A DNA stretch of 64,000 nt from Lachnospiraceae bacterium (GCA_017938315.1 JAGBBV010000010.1:1-64000); one strand, 5' to 3'; positions 20,047 to 29,751 are shown, numbered from the stretch's first letter. Notes: generated by a model not told the origin, from the letters alone. Translations and numbers: made by a program.

Positions 20047-20100
20047 TTTTCTACCTCCGTACTTTTTAACCTTCTCTTTTCACATTATCCTTTTTGTTTC

Positions 20101-20532
20101 TTAACCTTCTATTTTGGAAATTCGTCTGATATGATTTTCTCCTTCAGAAAATTCTGTATCAAGGAATGTATCCACTATCTCAAGCGCAAGATTTTTACCT
20201 GTAAATCCACCACCAAGTGCCAACACATTGGCATCATTATGAAGTCTTGTCATTTTCGCAAGATAAGGATCCGTGCAAAGTGCACACCGGACTCCGGGAA
20301 CCTTATTGGCTGCTATGGAAATGCCAATCCCTGTGGTACAAACCACGATTCCTTTTTCACACTCTCCGCTCGCCACTGCTTCTGCCGCAGCACGTCCAAA
20401 CTCTGGATAATCGCAGGAACTCTTATCAAAACATCCAAAGTCCTTACATTCAAGACCTCTTTCTTTCAGGTGTTCCATAACCTGTACCTTTAAATCATAT
20501 CCACCGTGATCACTTCCGATTGCTATCATCAC
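20101..20532 (-). CDS. rpiB: Ribose 5-phosphate isomerase B
   Basis: A 143-residue protein beginning MMIAIGSDHGGYDLK. The catalytic Cys lies in VVCTTGIGISIAANK, and the substrate loop has GVRCALCTDPYLAKM and HNDANVLALGG. It interconverts ribose 5-phosphate and ribulose 5-phosphate. The RpiB/LacAB family also includes allose and galactose phosphate isomerases, but the housekeeping neighbours favour RpiB. Confidence 0.93.
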   Translation of the reverse strand: MMIAIGSDHGGYDLKVQVMEHLKERGLECKDFGCFDKSSCDYPEFGRAAAEAVASGECEKGIVVCTTGIGISIAANKVPGVRCALCTDPYLAKMTRLHNDANVLALGGGFTGKNLALEIVDTFLDTEFSEGENHIRRISKIEG

Positions 20533-20557
20533 AAATCCTCACTTTCTTCATTCTCTC

Positions 20558-21625
20558 TTATTCATTATTATCATCAGTTACACTGATTACATGATGCCCT
20601 GCCGCTTTTAACAGCCTGTTCATGATGGCTTGTCCAATCCCTTGACTTGCAAAAGATTCAGCGTACATAACCTGGACACTTTCCTCATCAAACTCACGTA
20701 ATATCCGGAACAAATGTCTGGCTATGGCATTCTCATCCTTCCTGCTTCCCACACTCTTTACCACATCTGCAAGATAGCTATCCGCCGACTCATCCGTTGC
20801 GATTACACCGGTTTTCAGTCCTTGGCTTCGGGATTCCTCTATCTTTTGATTAATATAGGAAACAACATCCTGTTGTGTTCCTTCCACCACTGCAAGGCTG
20901 CCTTTCGGTGCATAATGACGGTATTTCATGCCCGGTGCCTTGGGGGCTTCCTTTGATCCGCTGTCCAGTAGCGTCCTGTCAACCTCTACATCTCCCACCG
21001 TTTCCCTAAGCATCTCTTCCGTAATATATCCGGGACGCAACAGCATGGGATTTTCTCCTGACAAATCGATAATGGTAGATTCCAATCCGATGTTCACTTC
21101 CCCGCCATCTATAATCATATCTACACGGCCATCCAAATCTTCAATCACATATTTGGCTATCGTAGGGCTTGGTCTTCCGGAACGGTTTGCACTGGGAGCT
21201 GCCACATATCCTCCCGCCGCCTTAATAAGTGCCTGTGCCGTTTTATGTGCCGGCATTCTTACTGCTACCGTTTCCAGTCCTCCGGTAGTGGCATAGGGTA
21301 CCAGCCCTGACTTTTTAAAAATCATGGTAAGGGGGCCCGGCCAATATTTTTCTGCCAATTTGTATGCCTCATCTGGAATCTCTTCCACAATTGCAGCAAG
21401 GAAGTCCATATGGGCAATATGCACAATCAGCGGGTTGTCGGAAGGTCTGCCTTTTGCCTCATAAATCTTCGCTGAAGAGGTTTCATTTAAAGCATTTCCT
21501 CCAAGTCCATACACCGTCTCCGTAGGAAAGGCCACCAAACCGCCCTGCTTTAAAATCTGTCCTGCTTCTTCTATCACTGCTGCATCTATCTTGTTTTCAT
21601 CTACAATGACAATCTTCGTCTTCAT
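20558..21625 (-). CDS. L-threonylcarbamoyladenylate synthase (Sua5 type)
   Basis: A 355-residue protein with a YrdC-type catalytic domain (KQGGLVAFPTETVYGLGG, AKGRPSDNPLIVHI, APSANRSGRPSPT) and a C-terminal Sua5 domain after the linker APGMKYRHYAPKG. It makes TC-AMP from Thr, bicarbonate and ATP for tRNA t6A37. The full two-domain length distinguishes it from short TsaC. It is cotranscribed with rpiB (25 bp apart). Confidence 0.93.
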   Translation of the reverse strand: MKTKIVIVDENKIDAAVIEEAGQILKQGGLVAFPTETVYGLGGNALNETSSAKIYEAKGRPSDNPLIVHIAHMDFLAAIVEEIPDEAYKLAEKYWPGPLTMIFKKSGLVPYATTGGLETVAVRMPAHKTAQALIKAAGGYVAAPSANRSGRPSPTIAKYVIEDLDGRVDMIIDGGEVNIGLESTIIDLSGENPMLLRPGYITEEMLRETVGDVEVDRTLLDSGSKEAPKAPGMKYRHYAPKGSLAVVEGTQQDVVSYINQKIEESRSQGLKTGVIATDESADSYLADVVKSVGSRKDENAIARHLFRILREFDEESVQVMYAESFASQGIGQAIMNRLLKAAGHHVISVTDDNNE

Positions 21626-21682
21626 CTGTTATTTCCTCTGGCAATCAGCCATTTATACTCTATCACATTTTTCTCTGTTTGA

Positions 21683-22399
21683 CTAGTGCAGGGCACTTAG
21701 ATATTTCATAATTCCCATGTGTATTTTAAAAGCAATTTTTTCCTGATAAAAAGGTGTAATCAGCTTATCAGCCTCACCGGCATTTGACAAAAAACCACAC
21801 TCCGCTATCACTATCGGTTTATTTGTTTTTTTCAGAAGATAATAGCTGTCATTACCCTTTGCCTTCCTGTGATTTTCCGGGTCAAGTTCCCTAAGGGATT
21901 CCTGTATCAGTTCTGCCAGAAGTTTACTCTTTTCGCTGGTAGCATAATAAAATACCTGTGCTCCTTTCACATACTCTTCATGGTAACTGTTTTGGTGAAT
22001 ACTCACAATAAGAAGCGGGTCTGTCTCTTCAATCAGCTGTAAACGTCTTTTCATATCCTGCACTTTTTTATTTGACGCATTTTCATCATATAAGCCACTT
22101 GCATCCTCCCTAGTCATCACCACATTAATTCCCTCTGTTTCCAAAAATGTCTTCAGCATCTTTGCAATCTGCAAATTAACATCCATCTCAAGTGCCTGAT
22201 TAATCCCCACCTTTCCGGGGTCTGCACCGCCATGTCCCGGATCAATCACCACACATACTTCTTTCTCCGGTAAAACCATCTTATCACTTACTTGCCTACT
22301 ATTTACATATACAGCTCCCCTACCTGCTATCATATACATGGATACTAAAAGAATCCCTGCCATAAGCAAATGTAAAATTCTGTTTTGCTTCTCTGTCAC
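21683..22399 (-). CDS. N-acetylmuramoyl-L-alanine amidase, CwlD-like
   Basis: A 238-residue protein with an N-terminal membrane or signal segment (LLMAGILLVSMYMIAG) and an Amidase_3 domain. Zinc ligands are in VVIDPGHGGADPGKVG (His) and LIVSIHQNSY (His), with the intervening Glu in KALEMDVN-like NQALEMDVNLQIAK and the catalytic Glu in IVIAECGFLSN. Size and topology match CwlD, the sporulation amidase needed for muramic-delta-lactam in cortex. Other Amidase_3 roles are possible. Confidence 0.85.
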   Translation of the reverse strand: MTEKQNRILHLLMAGILLVSMYMIAGRGAVYVNSRQVSDKMVLPEKEVCVVIDPGHGGADPGKVGINQALEMDVNLQIAKMLKTFLETEGINVVMTREDASGLYDENASNKKVQDMKRRLQLIEETDPLLIVSIHQNSYHEEYVKGAQVFYYATSEKSKLLAELIQESLRELDPENHRKAKGNDSYYLLKKTNKPIVIAECGFLSNAGEADKLITPFYQEKIAFKIHMGIMKYLSALH

Positions 22400-22436
22400 T
22401 TAAGTGCCTCTAACTACCGCTTTTGTAATATGTATG

Positions 22437-22468
22437 AAAAAAAAGCTGCAGGTATAACCCACAGCTTG
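22437..22468 (-). terminator. Terminator after the GH18 gene
   Basis: On the minus strand AAGCTGTGGG pairs with CCTGCAGCTT (two wobble pairs) around TTATA and is followed by eight T residues. Confidence 0.75.
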
Positions 22469-22487
22469 TCCGTATATCCGGCAATTC

Positions 22488-24185
22488 TCAATTATTTAAA
22501 TAGCCCACTATCTCATCCCAAATCTCCGGCTTCTCAAATCCAAGTCTCCAACTCGCCACACCACCAATGCCATATTTGTCCATAATGGTAAGTTTGACCT
22601 GAATGGATTTTTCGTCTTCCAGCCACACCTGATGAATGGTATCACCCACTGTATATTCTCCGTAATTCTGGCACGTCTCATCATCCCATTCTATCTCGAT
22701 TTCGTGATTTGCTACATATTCCTCTGCCATTTCCATGCCAACTGCCTGGCTGCTGATGCTATCAGGCGTAGTTTCCCAAATGCGGGTGTAAAAAGGGAGG
22801 GCATTAATCACTTTGTTTGCAGGCACTTCCGCTACCGTCTGGGCGATTCCGTCTTCCACAAAATCGATAGATGCTACACTTCCGGCCACTTCACTGCCCG
22901 CATAATGTTCATCATATCCCATGATAATTACGTAGTCAGCTACAACGCCCTGTTCTTTTCTGCCGTAATGGTCATTGTATCCTTTCGGCACATAGTTATC
23001 CACTGACAGTACAATTCCGTGCTGACGACAGGGAATGGAAAGTTCCCTTATAAACTGTACATAATGCTCCCCGCAATCCACACTGATTTGTTCGAAGTCC
23101 ACATTAATGCCGTCTATCCCTTTTTCCAACACTTCATTTATCAGCTTATCTATCAAATTTGCACGTATGGTTGTGGATGATAATATTGCGTACATATCAA
23201 TGCTGTCCCTGTACTCTATATTCTCAATCAGTGCCCACACTTCCATGCCCATCTCATGGGCTGTCTCCACATAGCTTTTGGATGCAAAGCTGGTGTAATT
23301 TCCTTCATTGTCGCAAATTTTAAACCATGTAGGTGAAATTACGTTAAGCCCCTTTGTGTTTCTTGTCACTTCATATATGGTATCATTTCCGGCTTCTCCG
23401 GCAACCACATGCCACCCCATGTTAATCTTGTAGTCTCTGGTAACACTGGTGTACTGTGGTTCTTCATAGTCTGTTACCGGAATGGGAAGTTCACTTCTTA
23501 CATCTCTCAGTCTCTTATTTTCCACATATCCCATAATAGAATCCTTGGTCTTTACTTTTGTCCAGGTTTCCATTTGTTCGAGCACGGTAACCTTATCTCC
23601 TGCGGATACATCTGTCAGAATTTCGCTTTTTACTCCGCCCCGCAATCGCACAGCCGTGTCTTTTTTAATTTCTGCCACCTGCATGTCTTCCCATACTGTG
23701 TCCAGTTGAATACGGTTGGGTTCGACAAAGGCTTCATAACCGAAGTTTGTATACTCCTTCACATAATCAATTGCAATATAAAGTATATCGCCTTCAAAGC
23801 GGGAAAGAACGTATCCCATATCTTCGCTTGTAAGACTATCCTCTCTTATACTGCTTCCAATGCTTGTACGCATCGTATCATCGGGAAGAGAATATAATAA
23901 AAGATTTTCATTCTTATCCACATAAAATCTGTCGTTTAAATATTTATGCACAGTATCAATGTCAAAATAATAAACACCATCTATCAGTTTGGCACGCTCT
24001 TCTATAATTTCGTTCTGCAGAACAACCGCCACATCCGAATCACTACTGATTTCATAATACGCATTAAGATCTGCCCGTTCCTTAGAATAGGAATATTTAT
24101 CTATAATCATGCCTCCAAAGCTTACGCATCCTATAATGATAATCAGGACGATCGCAAGAACTACCGGAATTATTTTTTTCTTCAT
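22488..24185 (-). CDS. Glycoside hydrolase family 18 protein with SH3 domain
   Basis: The 565-residue protein has an N-terminal membrane anchor (IIPVVLAIVLIIIIGCVSFG) and a copper-amine-oxidase-like beta region to about residue 165. A bacterial SH3 domain at about 170-230 contains VRLRGGVKSEILTDV and SIMGYVENKRLRDV. The GH18 catalytic barrel starts near residue 245, with DGINVDFEQI holding the acid/base Glu of DxxDxDxE and MGYDEHYAGS downstream. It probably acts on peptidoglycan outside the cell, like the spore-associated GH18 proteins YaaH or SleL. It lies upstream of the CwlD-like amidase but behind its own terminator. Confidence 0.85.
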   Translation of the reverse strand: MKKKIIPVVLAIVLIIIIGCVSFGGMIIDKYSYSKERADLNAYYEISSDSDVAVVLQNEIIEERAKLIDGVYYFDIDTVHKYLNDRFYVDKNENLLLYSLPDDTMRTSIGSSIREDSLTSEDMGYVLSRFEGDILYIAIDYVKEYTNFGYEAFVEPNRIQLDTVWEDMQVAEIKKDTAVRLRGGVKSEILTDVSAGDKVTVLEQMETWTKVKTKDSIMGYVENKRLRDVRSELPIPVTDYEEPQYTSVTRDYKINMGWHVVAGEAGNDTIYEVTRNTKGLNVISPTWFKICDNEGNYTSFASKSYVETAHEMGMEVWALIENIEYRDSIDMYAILSSTTIRANLIDKLINEVLEKGIDGINVDFEQISVDCGEHYVQFIRELSIPCRQHGIVLSVDNYVPKGYNDHYGRKEQGVVADYVIIMGYDEHYAGSEVAGSVASIDFVEDGIAQTVAEVPANKVINALPFYTRIWETTPDSISSQAVGMEMAEEYVANHEIEIEWDDETCQNYGEYTVGDTIHQVWLEDEKSIQVKLTIMDKYGIGGVASWRLGFEKPEIWDEIVGYLNN

Positions 24186-24210
24186 AAGTAACTTCCTCCA
24201 ATCGTCCTTA

Positions 24211-24239
24211 ATTATAACAAACTATTTTCTTATCGTCAT
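24211..24239 (-). promoter_or_regulatory. Probable promoter of the GH18 gene
   Basis: On the minus strand ATGACG (24234-24239) and TATAAT (24211-24216) are 17 nt apart. The -35 matches four of six positions. Transcription would start near 24204, 18 nt before the start codon, which leaves only the ribosome binding site GGAGG in the leader. Confidence 0.45.
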
Positions 24240-24437
24240 TACAAATTTTATTAATATTGTCTGAATTTTTGTTTTTTATGCCGGCAGCCGTTTGCTTACT
24301 TTTCATAATATTTTTCCTATTTAAATGCATATATTTAACTATCGGCCGCTATATGGGGGTATGCACGCAGACAGCATCTATAAAATACTGATAAATGCAC
24401 TTTTTCAAACTACTACCGGAATTTCAGATAGGCGGCT

Positions 24438-24656
24438 TTATTGAAATGTAACTCTGTCATATCTGATTTCTTTTATTTTCCCATCGTTGTCAGTCACATA
24501 ATCAGGCATATATAGGGTATCTTCATTCACACAGTTTTTTTCTATATATTCCGAAGTGGTCGGTGTACCATCCAGATACAGCCTGACACCTGCTTTTTCC
24601 CACTCTGACAACTTATTTTTCAGGGAACCGAAACCTTTTTCTTCTTTTTCAGTCAT
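24438..24656 (-). CDS. Small unknown protein of 72 residues
   Basis: The ATG at 24656 has GGGAGA 4 nt upstream; ATG 24668 is an alternative start. The sequence is charged (MTEKEEKGFGSLKNKLSEWE, then TPTTSEYIEKN and MPDYVTDNDGKIKEIRYDRV) with no membrane segment and no Cys pair. Codon use is like that of neighbouring genes. I recognise no family. It stands alone upstream of the GH18 gene. Confidence 0.5.
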   Translation of the reverse strand: MTEKEEKGFGSLKNKLSEWEKAGVRLYLDGTPTTSEYIEKNCVNEDTLYMPDYVTDNDGKIKEIRYDRVTFQ

Positions 24657-24790
24657 AGTCTCTCCCATCTGTTTTAAGATTTATCTGCAAACATCCAAAA
24701 GGAAACGTGATATGCCGAAAATGAAATAAACCTTAAAACTGATTATATTTTTACTTTTGATGACGATAATATAAATAGAAGAGATGCCGG

Positions 24791-24952
24791 ATGGTATCAA
24801 AAACCGCTTGCGAAATTTCAAAAGTGAATTATAATGTGAATACTGCGAGAAATATTCGCGACAAGCACAATAGCCTGTAAGACTTCAATATTAAATCAGA
24901 GCATGAAGCTCTTTCAATTCATGAAGTGATGAAGATTACAAAATCTTCTTAA
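24791..24952 (+). pseudogene. Short degenerate ORF, possible gene relic in the 24657-25254 gap
   Basis: The ATG at 24791 opens 29 codons (MVSKTACEISKVNYNVNTAR and so on) to a TAA at 24878. The same frame then continues 23 more codons (DFNIKSEHEALSIHEVMKIT, then KSS) to TAA 24950. A single C-to-T change (CAA to TAA) would explain the internal stop. The family is not recognised, and the low complexity of the region makes this uncertain. Otherwise this gap of about 600 bp is AT-rich with no gene I can support. Confidence 0.25.
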
Positions 24953-25172
24953 TGAAATAAATGCTTAGAATAAAAATGTAAAAATATGTAACATCATGCC
25001 TCCTTACTGATACAAAATTTATCCGGAAGCATCTCTTGAGTGTTATTATAGTAGTTTTTACCAATTTTTGCAATATATTTCTGTAATTTTTTATATATTT
25101 TTAATAAAAACAATGTTTCTATTTCATTTTGAATATATTTATTAAATTTTTTGAAACACTTATCCTGTCCTA

Positions 25173-25201
25173 TTGACTTAAATTCCAACAAAGTATAATA
25201 T
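25173..25201 (+). promoter_or_regulatory. Probable promoter of mecA
   Basis: TTGACT (25173-25178) is followed after 17 nt by TAATAT (25196-25201). A consensus TATAAT at 25194-25199 is also present but only 15 nt away. Transcription would begin near 25208. Confidence 0.5.
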
Positions 25202-25254
25202 TATTGTAACCAAACGGCAGGATAACAGTATCATAATAGTAAGGATGTGATAAT

Positions 25255-26055
25255 ATGAAAATCGAAAAAGTGAATGATCACCAGATTCGCTGTACCCTGA
25301 CCAGAGAAGATCTTGCTGACAGGGAACTGAAATTAAGCGAACTTGCTTACGGTACCGAGAAAGCCAAAGACTTATTCCGGGATATGATGCAGCAAGCTGC
25401 ATACGAATTCGGTTTCGAAGCCGAAGATATCCCGCTGATGATAGAAGCCATTCCGTTAAATTCCGATTGTATTGTTCTCATTATCACCAAGGTGGAAGAC
25501 CCTGAGGAATTGGATACACGTTTTTCCAAATTTGCTCCCTCTGTCCATGAGGATAGCGAAATTGTGGATGAAGTCCTTGATTCCATCACCGAAGGTGCAG
25601 ACGACATTCTGGATTTATTCAAGAAAATACAGAACAAACACGGGCTGACGAAAGAATCCCATGCAGAGAATACACCTCCTGCCGATTCACCTGCTATAGA
25701 TGGAACAGTGGATTCTTCCTTCAAAAAAGCCTTGCAGAAAAAACTTGATAAGACTTCTTCTGAGAATCTTATCCGCATCTGTTCTTTCCGGTCGCTTCAC
25801 GAAGTTATAAAATTGGCTCATATTTTATACGGATACTATGAGGGAAATAATTCCCTGTATAAAGCAAAGGATGATTCTTACATTCTGGTGATTACGAAAA
25901 GCGGACACTCACCTGCAGAATTTAATAAAATTTGCAATATTCTTTCCGAATACGGCACGCCGCTTAAGTCTCTTCCGGCTTCGGAAGCCTACATGGAAGA
26001 ACACTACGAGCCGATTCTTAAAAATTCTGCTCTGCAATCTTTATCGGCTGTATAA
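25255..26055 (+). CDS. mecA: MecA-family adaptor protein
   Basis: A 266-residue protein whose N-terminal domain starts MKIEKVNDHQIRCTLTREDL and contains FRDMMQQAAYEFGFEAEDIP, the MecA N-terminal signature. A variable acidic linker spans about 90-165, and the C-terminal domain (SFRSLHEVIKLAHILYGYY) matches the ClpC-binding half. MecA targets substrates such as ComK to the ClpCP protease. No clpC is in this window. It is preceded by AAGGA and followed by a strong terminator, so it is monocistronic. Confidence 0.9.
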   Translation: MKIEKVNDHQIRCTLTREDLADRELKLSELAYGTEKAKDLFRDMMQQAAYEFGFEAEDIPLMIEAIPLNSDCIVLIITKVEDPEELDTRFSKFAPSVHEDSEIVDEVLDSITEGADDILDLFKKIQNKHGLTKESHAENTPPADSPAIDGTVDSSFKKALQKKLDKTSSENLIRICSFRSLHEVIKLAHILYGYYEGNNSLYKAKDDSYILVITKSGHSPAEFNKICNILSEYGTPLKSLPASEAYMEEHYEPILKNSALQSLSAV

Positions 26056-26067
26056 AAGACACTTCAA

Positions 26068-26106
26068 AAATCCGATGACACTCCAATTATGTCATCGGAT
26101 TTTTTA
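26068..26106 (+). terminator. Terminator after mecA
   Basis: AAATCCGATGAC (26068-26079) pairs with GTCATCGGATTT (26091-26102), a 12-bp stem with an 11-nt loop, then T residues. Confidence 0.85.
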
Positions 26107-26206
26107 TTGTTTTTGCCCAAAATAGCGTCTAATTTCTTGCCGTTTTATGTAAATAATGATAAACTATTGTCATATAAAATCAAATCAAAGAGAAGGGATT
26201 AAAATT

Positions 26207-27712
26207 ATGGACATGTTTGCAACATTTTGGGCTTTGGTTCCGCCTATTGTAGCCATTATTTTGGCACTCATCACAAAGGAAGTTTACAGTTCTTTATTTG
26301 TCGGCATTGTAGTTGGCGGACTGTTCTACTCCGGTTTTTCTTTTGAAGGAACCTTGACACATATTTTTAACAATGGTTTTGTTGCCGTACTCTCTGATGC
26401 ATACAATGTAGGCATCTTAATATTCTTAGTGATTTTAGGGGCCATGGTTTGTCTGATGAACCGTGCCGGCGGAAGTGCTGCTTTCGGACGTTTTGCCAAA
26501 GAAAAAATCAAATCACGTACCGGCGCACAGTTAGCTACTATTGCACTGGGTGTACTTATTTTTATCGACGATTATTTCAACTGTCTTACCGTAGGAAGCG
26601 TTATGCGTCCTGTGACAGACGAGCATAAAGTATCACGTGCCAAACTGGCTTACTTAATTGATGCCACTGCAGCTCCTGTTTGTATCATCGCACCCATTTC
26701 TTCCTGGGCTGCCGCTGTATCAGGCTTCGTGGAAGGCGAGGATGGTTTTTCGCTCTTTATCAGTGCCATTCCCTATAACTTCTATGCACTTCTTACCATT
26801 TTCATGATGGTGGCTTTGGTAATCATGAAAATAGATTTCGGACCCATGAAAAAGTATGAAGATAATGCTTTAAATGGCGATATTTTCTCTGACAGCAAAA
26901 CAGATGCTGCAGAATCCGTTTATGTAAATATGAAAGGCAAAGTGATTGATTTGGTTATTCCGATTATCACATTAATTATTTGCTGTGTCATCGGTATGAT
27001 TTATAGCGGTGGGTTCTTTGAAGGTGCCAGCTTTATCGAAGCATTCTCCGACTGTGATGCATCCGTAGGACTTGCCCTTGGCAGTATTTGTGCATTAATC
27101 ATTACCATTATCATCTACTTAATCAGAAAAGTGTTAAACTTCTCCGATTGCATGGAATGTATTCCTGCAGGATTTAAGGCTATGGTTCCCGCCATCCTTA
27201 TTCTGTCATTTGCCTGGACTTTAAAGGCTATGACCGACAGCCTTGGTGCAAAGGAATTTGTTGCTACAGCTATGGAACAGAGTGCAGGTTCTCTTATGAA
27301 CTTCCTGCCCGCTATTATTTTCCTGGTGGCATGCTTCCTTGCTTTCTCTACGGGAACGTCCTGGGGAACATTCGGAATTCTGATTCCCATTGTTGTAGCC
27401 GTATTCTCCGGTTCCAACCATGAACTGATGATTATTTCCATCTCCGCTTGTATGGCAGGCGCCGTATGTGGTGACCACTGCTCGCCTATTTCAGATACCA
27501 CGATTATGGCAAGTGCCGGAGCCCAGTGCAAACATGTCAACCATGTTTCCACTCAGCTTCCTTATGCACTTTTGGTAGCGGCGATTTCCTTTGTGACATA
27601 CATCATTGCAGGCTTCACCCAGAATGCATGGATTTCCCTGCCAATAGGTATTGTTCTAACTATTGCTGTATTGTTTGTGATTAAAAAAATGTTGAAACCG
27701 ATTGATAGTTAA
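26207..27712 (+). CDS. nhaC: NhaC-family Na+/H+ antiporter
   Basis: A 501-residue integral membrane protein with about 11-12 helices. The conserved LIFIDDYFNCLTVGSVMRPV and GDHCSPISDTTIMASAGAQC are hallmarks of the NhaC family. Some family members exchange organic anions instead of protons, for example malate or lactate with Na+. I chose ATG 26207 with AGAAGGGA upstream; the ATG at 26156 would place the ribosome binding site inside the gene. A hydrogenase-like chemoreceptor follows only 37 nt downstream, probably in one transcript. Confidence 0.88.
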   Translation: MDMFATFWALVPPIVAIILALITKEVYSSLFVGIVVGGLFYSGFSFEGTLTHIFNNGFVAVLSDAYNVGILIFLVILGAMVCLMNRAGGSAAFGRFAKEKIKSRTGAQLATIALGVLIFIDDYFNCLTVGSVMRPVTDEHKVSRAKLAYLIDATAAPVCIIAPISSWAAAVSGFVEGEDGFSLFISAIPYNFYALLTIFMMVALVIMKIDFGPMKKYEDNALNGDIFSDSKTDAAESVYVNMKGKVIDLVIPIITLIICCVIGMIYSGGFFEGASFIEAFSDCDASVGLALGSICALIITIIIYLIRKVLNFSDCMECIPAGFKAMVPAILILSFAWTLKAMTDSLGAKEFVATAMEQSAGSLMNFLPAIIFLVACFLAFSTGTSWGTFGILIPIVVAVFSGSNHELMIISISACMAGAVCGDHCSPISDTTIMASAGAQCKHVNHVSTQLPYALLVAAISFVTYIIAGFTQNAWISLPIGIVLTIAVLFVIKKMLKPIDS

Positions 27713-27749
27713 TTTATAAAACAAAGATGTAAAGGGAGGAATTGTTGTC

Positions 27750-29675
27750 ATGAGTAAAGTATTAGTAAAATTGGAAAAATGTGTGGGTTGTAATGCATGT
27801 GTCAGGGCATGTCCCGTTGAAGACGCCAATCGCATCGTCAAAGATGAAAACGGCACTCTTACCATTGAAATTGACACCGACAAGTGTATTAAATGCGGTG
27901 CCTGCATTAAAGCTTGTAACCATGGCGCAAGAGGTTTTGAGGATGATACACAGCAATTTCTCAACGACTTGAAAAAGGGCGAGAAAATCGCCGTTATCGT
28001 CGCTCCTGCTTTTAAGGTTTCCTTTGACAAGGATTGGCCGGCTGTTCTTCAATGGCTACACGACGCCGGTGCCTACGGTGTTTATGATGTCTCTTACGGT
28101 GCTGATATTTGTACTTGGGCACACCTCCGTCATCTGGAGAAAAATCCCGGTGCCAAAGTAGTGACCCAGCCCTGTGCAGTTATCGTAAACTATGCTCAAA
28201 AACATAAACACGAATTACTGGATTACTTATCCCCCATCCATAGCCCTATGCTGTGCGAAGCTGTTTACTTACGTAAATACCAGAATTTCAACGGAAAAAT
28301 TGCCGCTCTTTCTCCGTGCATCGGTAAAGGTGATGAGTTTTCCCAGACCGCCCTTGTACAGTATAATGTGACCATGGATCAATTGAAACAATATTTCCAA
28401 AGTAACAATATTAATCTTTCCAATATTAAGGTCGAAAAAGGATTTGATTTGGAACCAGGTATGGAAGGTGCTATTTATCCCAAACCCGGCGGTCTTGCTG
28501 CCAATTTACTCTATCATAATCCGACTGTATCAATTCTCGGAACAGAAGGACCCCAGCGGGTTTACCATGAACTCGAAACTTATTTAAAATCTTCTGACGA
28601 GGATAAGCCGGCTGTTTTGGATGTACTCAACTGTGAATATGGTTGCAATGAAGGCCCCGCAGTAGGAAAGGAATATAATTTTATCCGTGCCAACGCAATT
28701 ATGCATTCGTTACAGCAAAGCACTCACGCCGAACGTCTAAGCGCAACCAAAAAAGGACGCGATAAACAATTTGCTTATTTTGACAGCACATTGAAAATAG
28801 AAGATTTCCTGCGCACCTACAAACGTGAAAACGTAAATAAAATAGTTGTTACCAAACAGGACCTTGACCTCGCCTATGAACGTCTCGGAAAGAAAACGGA
28901 AGCAGAACAAAACTTTGATTGTCACGCATGCGGATTCAGCAGTTGTAAAGAGATGGCTTGTGCCATTGCAAGAGGCTTAAATCTCCCGGAAAACTGTCAC
29001 CAGTATGCCATGGCCCAAATGGAAAAAGAACAGGAAGCAATTGCTCTTGCAAATGCACAGGTGCAGGAGATGACTACAGACCTTCAAAAAATCGTAGCAG
29101 ATTTAAATCAACACATGAATGAAGTACATATAGAAGCTGAAAATATCAGTTCTGCCGGTAATGCAAGCAAAGATGAGATGAACAAACTTATCACATACAT
29201 GAACAGTTTGTCGGCATTAAATACTGAAATTCTGGAAGCTATGAAGAATATTAATGTCAGTGTGGATAACTATAGGGAAATGTCCCAAAATGTCGAAAAG
29301 ATTGCACAAAACATTAATCTACTCTCACTGAATGCAAGTATTGAAGCTGCCAGAGCCGGAGAATTAGGACGTGGATTTGCCGTAGTTGCCTCCAACATCC
29401 GTTCTTTATCAGAAGAATCAAAGGGCTCTGTTGCAAATGCACAGGCAAACGACTCTGCAATCAATCAGGTTATGTCAGATGTCAACGATACTCTGGGTAA
29501 CTTTACGGCTAATATCAATTCGCTTACCGATGCAATTAACGAAACCATCGCGGGAATCCAAGAAATTTCATCCCGCAGTGAATCCATAAACGGATCCGTT
29601 GAACAGATTGCCGAAATTGCAAGTACCATTACCACCATGATTGAAAAAACAAACCAGTTATCAAATTCTATTTAA
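27750..29675 (+). CDS. Soluble [FeFe]-hydrogenase-like redox module fused to a chemoreceptor signalling domain
   Basis: The 641-residue protein has three parts. Two [4Fe-4S] ferredoxin motifs lie at residues 11-56 ([12 protein letters not shown] and [12 protein letters not shown]). A hydrogenase large-subunit-like domain spans about 75-320, with H-cluster Cys equivalents C142 (TQPC), C190 (SPC), C295 and C299 (NCEYGC). A four-Cys FeS motif ([10 protein letters not shown]416) comes next. A chemotaxis signalling domain spans about 440-641, with its tip at [20 protein letters not shown]. There is no membrane segment. The usual TSCCP reads TQPCA, so the proton-transfer Cys is missing; a sensor rather than an efficient hydrogenase is likely. 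It follows nhaC closely and ends at a strong terminator. It probably senses H2 or redox state and signals to CheA. Confidence 0.85.
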   Translation: MSKVLVKLEKCVGCNACVRACPVEDANRIVKDENGTLTIEIDTDKCIKCGACIKACNHGARGFEDDTQQFLNDLKKGEKIAVIVAPAFKVSFDKDWPAVLQWLHDAGAYGVYDVSYGADICTWAHLRHLEKNPGAKVVTQPCAVIVNYAQKHKHELLDYLSPIHSPMLCEAVYLRKYQNFNGKIAALSPCIGKGDEFSQTALVQYNVTMDQLKQYFQSNNINLSNIKVEKGFDLEPGMEGAIYPKPGGLAANLLYHNPTVSILGTEGPQRVYHELETYLKSSDEDKPAVLDVLNCEYGCNEGPAVGKEYNFIRANAIMHSLQQSTHAERLSATKKGRDKQFAYFDSTLKIEDFLRTYKRENVNKIVVTKQDLDLAYERLGKKTEAEQNFDCHACGFSSCKEMACAIARGLNLPENCHQYAMAQMEKEQEAIALANAQVQEMTTDLQKIVADLNQHMNEVHIEAENISSAGNASKDEMNKLITYMNSLSALNTEILEAMKNINVSVDNYREMSQNVEKIAQNINLLSLNASIEAARAGELGRGFAVVASNIRSLSEESKGSVANAQANDSAINQVMSDVNDTLGNFTANINSLTDAINETIAGIQEISSRSESINGSVEQIAEIASTITTMIEKTNQLSNSI

Positions 29676-29687
29676 ACGATAAAATAT

Positions 29688-29723
29688 AAAAGGTGTCCCC
29701 GACCAAAAGCGGGGACACCTTTT
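29688..29723. terminator. Bidirectional terminator
   Basis: A perfect 14-bp stem (29688-29701 with 29710-29723) ends in TTTT on both strands. It lies between the convergent hydrogenase-chemoreceptor and DUF1858 genes. Confidence 0.88.
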
Positions 29724-29751
29724 ATATTACCTCTAACTGCATTTGTATTTT

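Noticed and set aside
24208-24306. A 32-codon minus-strand ORF (MKSKQTAAGIKNKNSDNINK) upstream of the GH18 gene
   Set aside because: It is AT-rich, has a weak ribosome binding site and overlaps the -10 of the GH18 promoter; more likely chance.
24994-25191. A 65-codon minus-strand ORF rich in Lys, Ile and Tyr
   Set aside because: It starts at TTG without a ribosome binding site, overlaps the mecA promoter and has the composition of AT-rich noncoding DNA.
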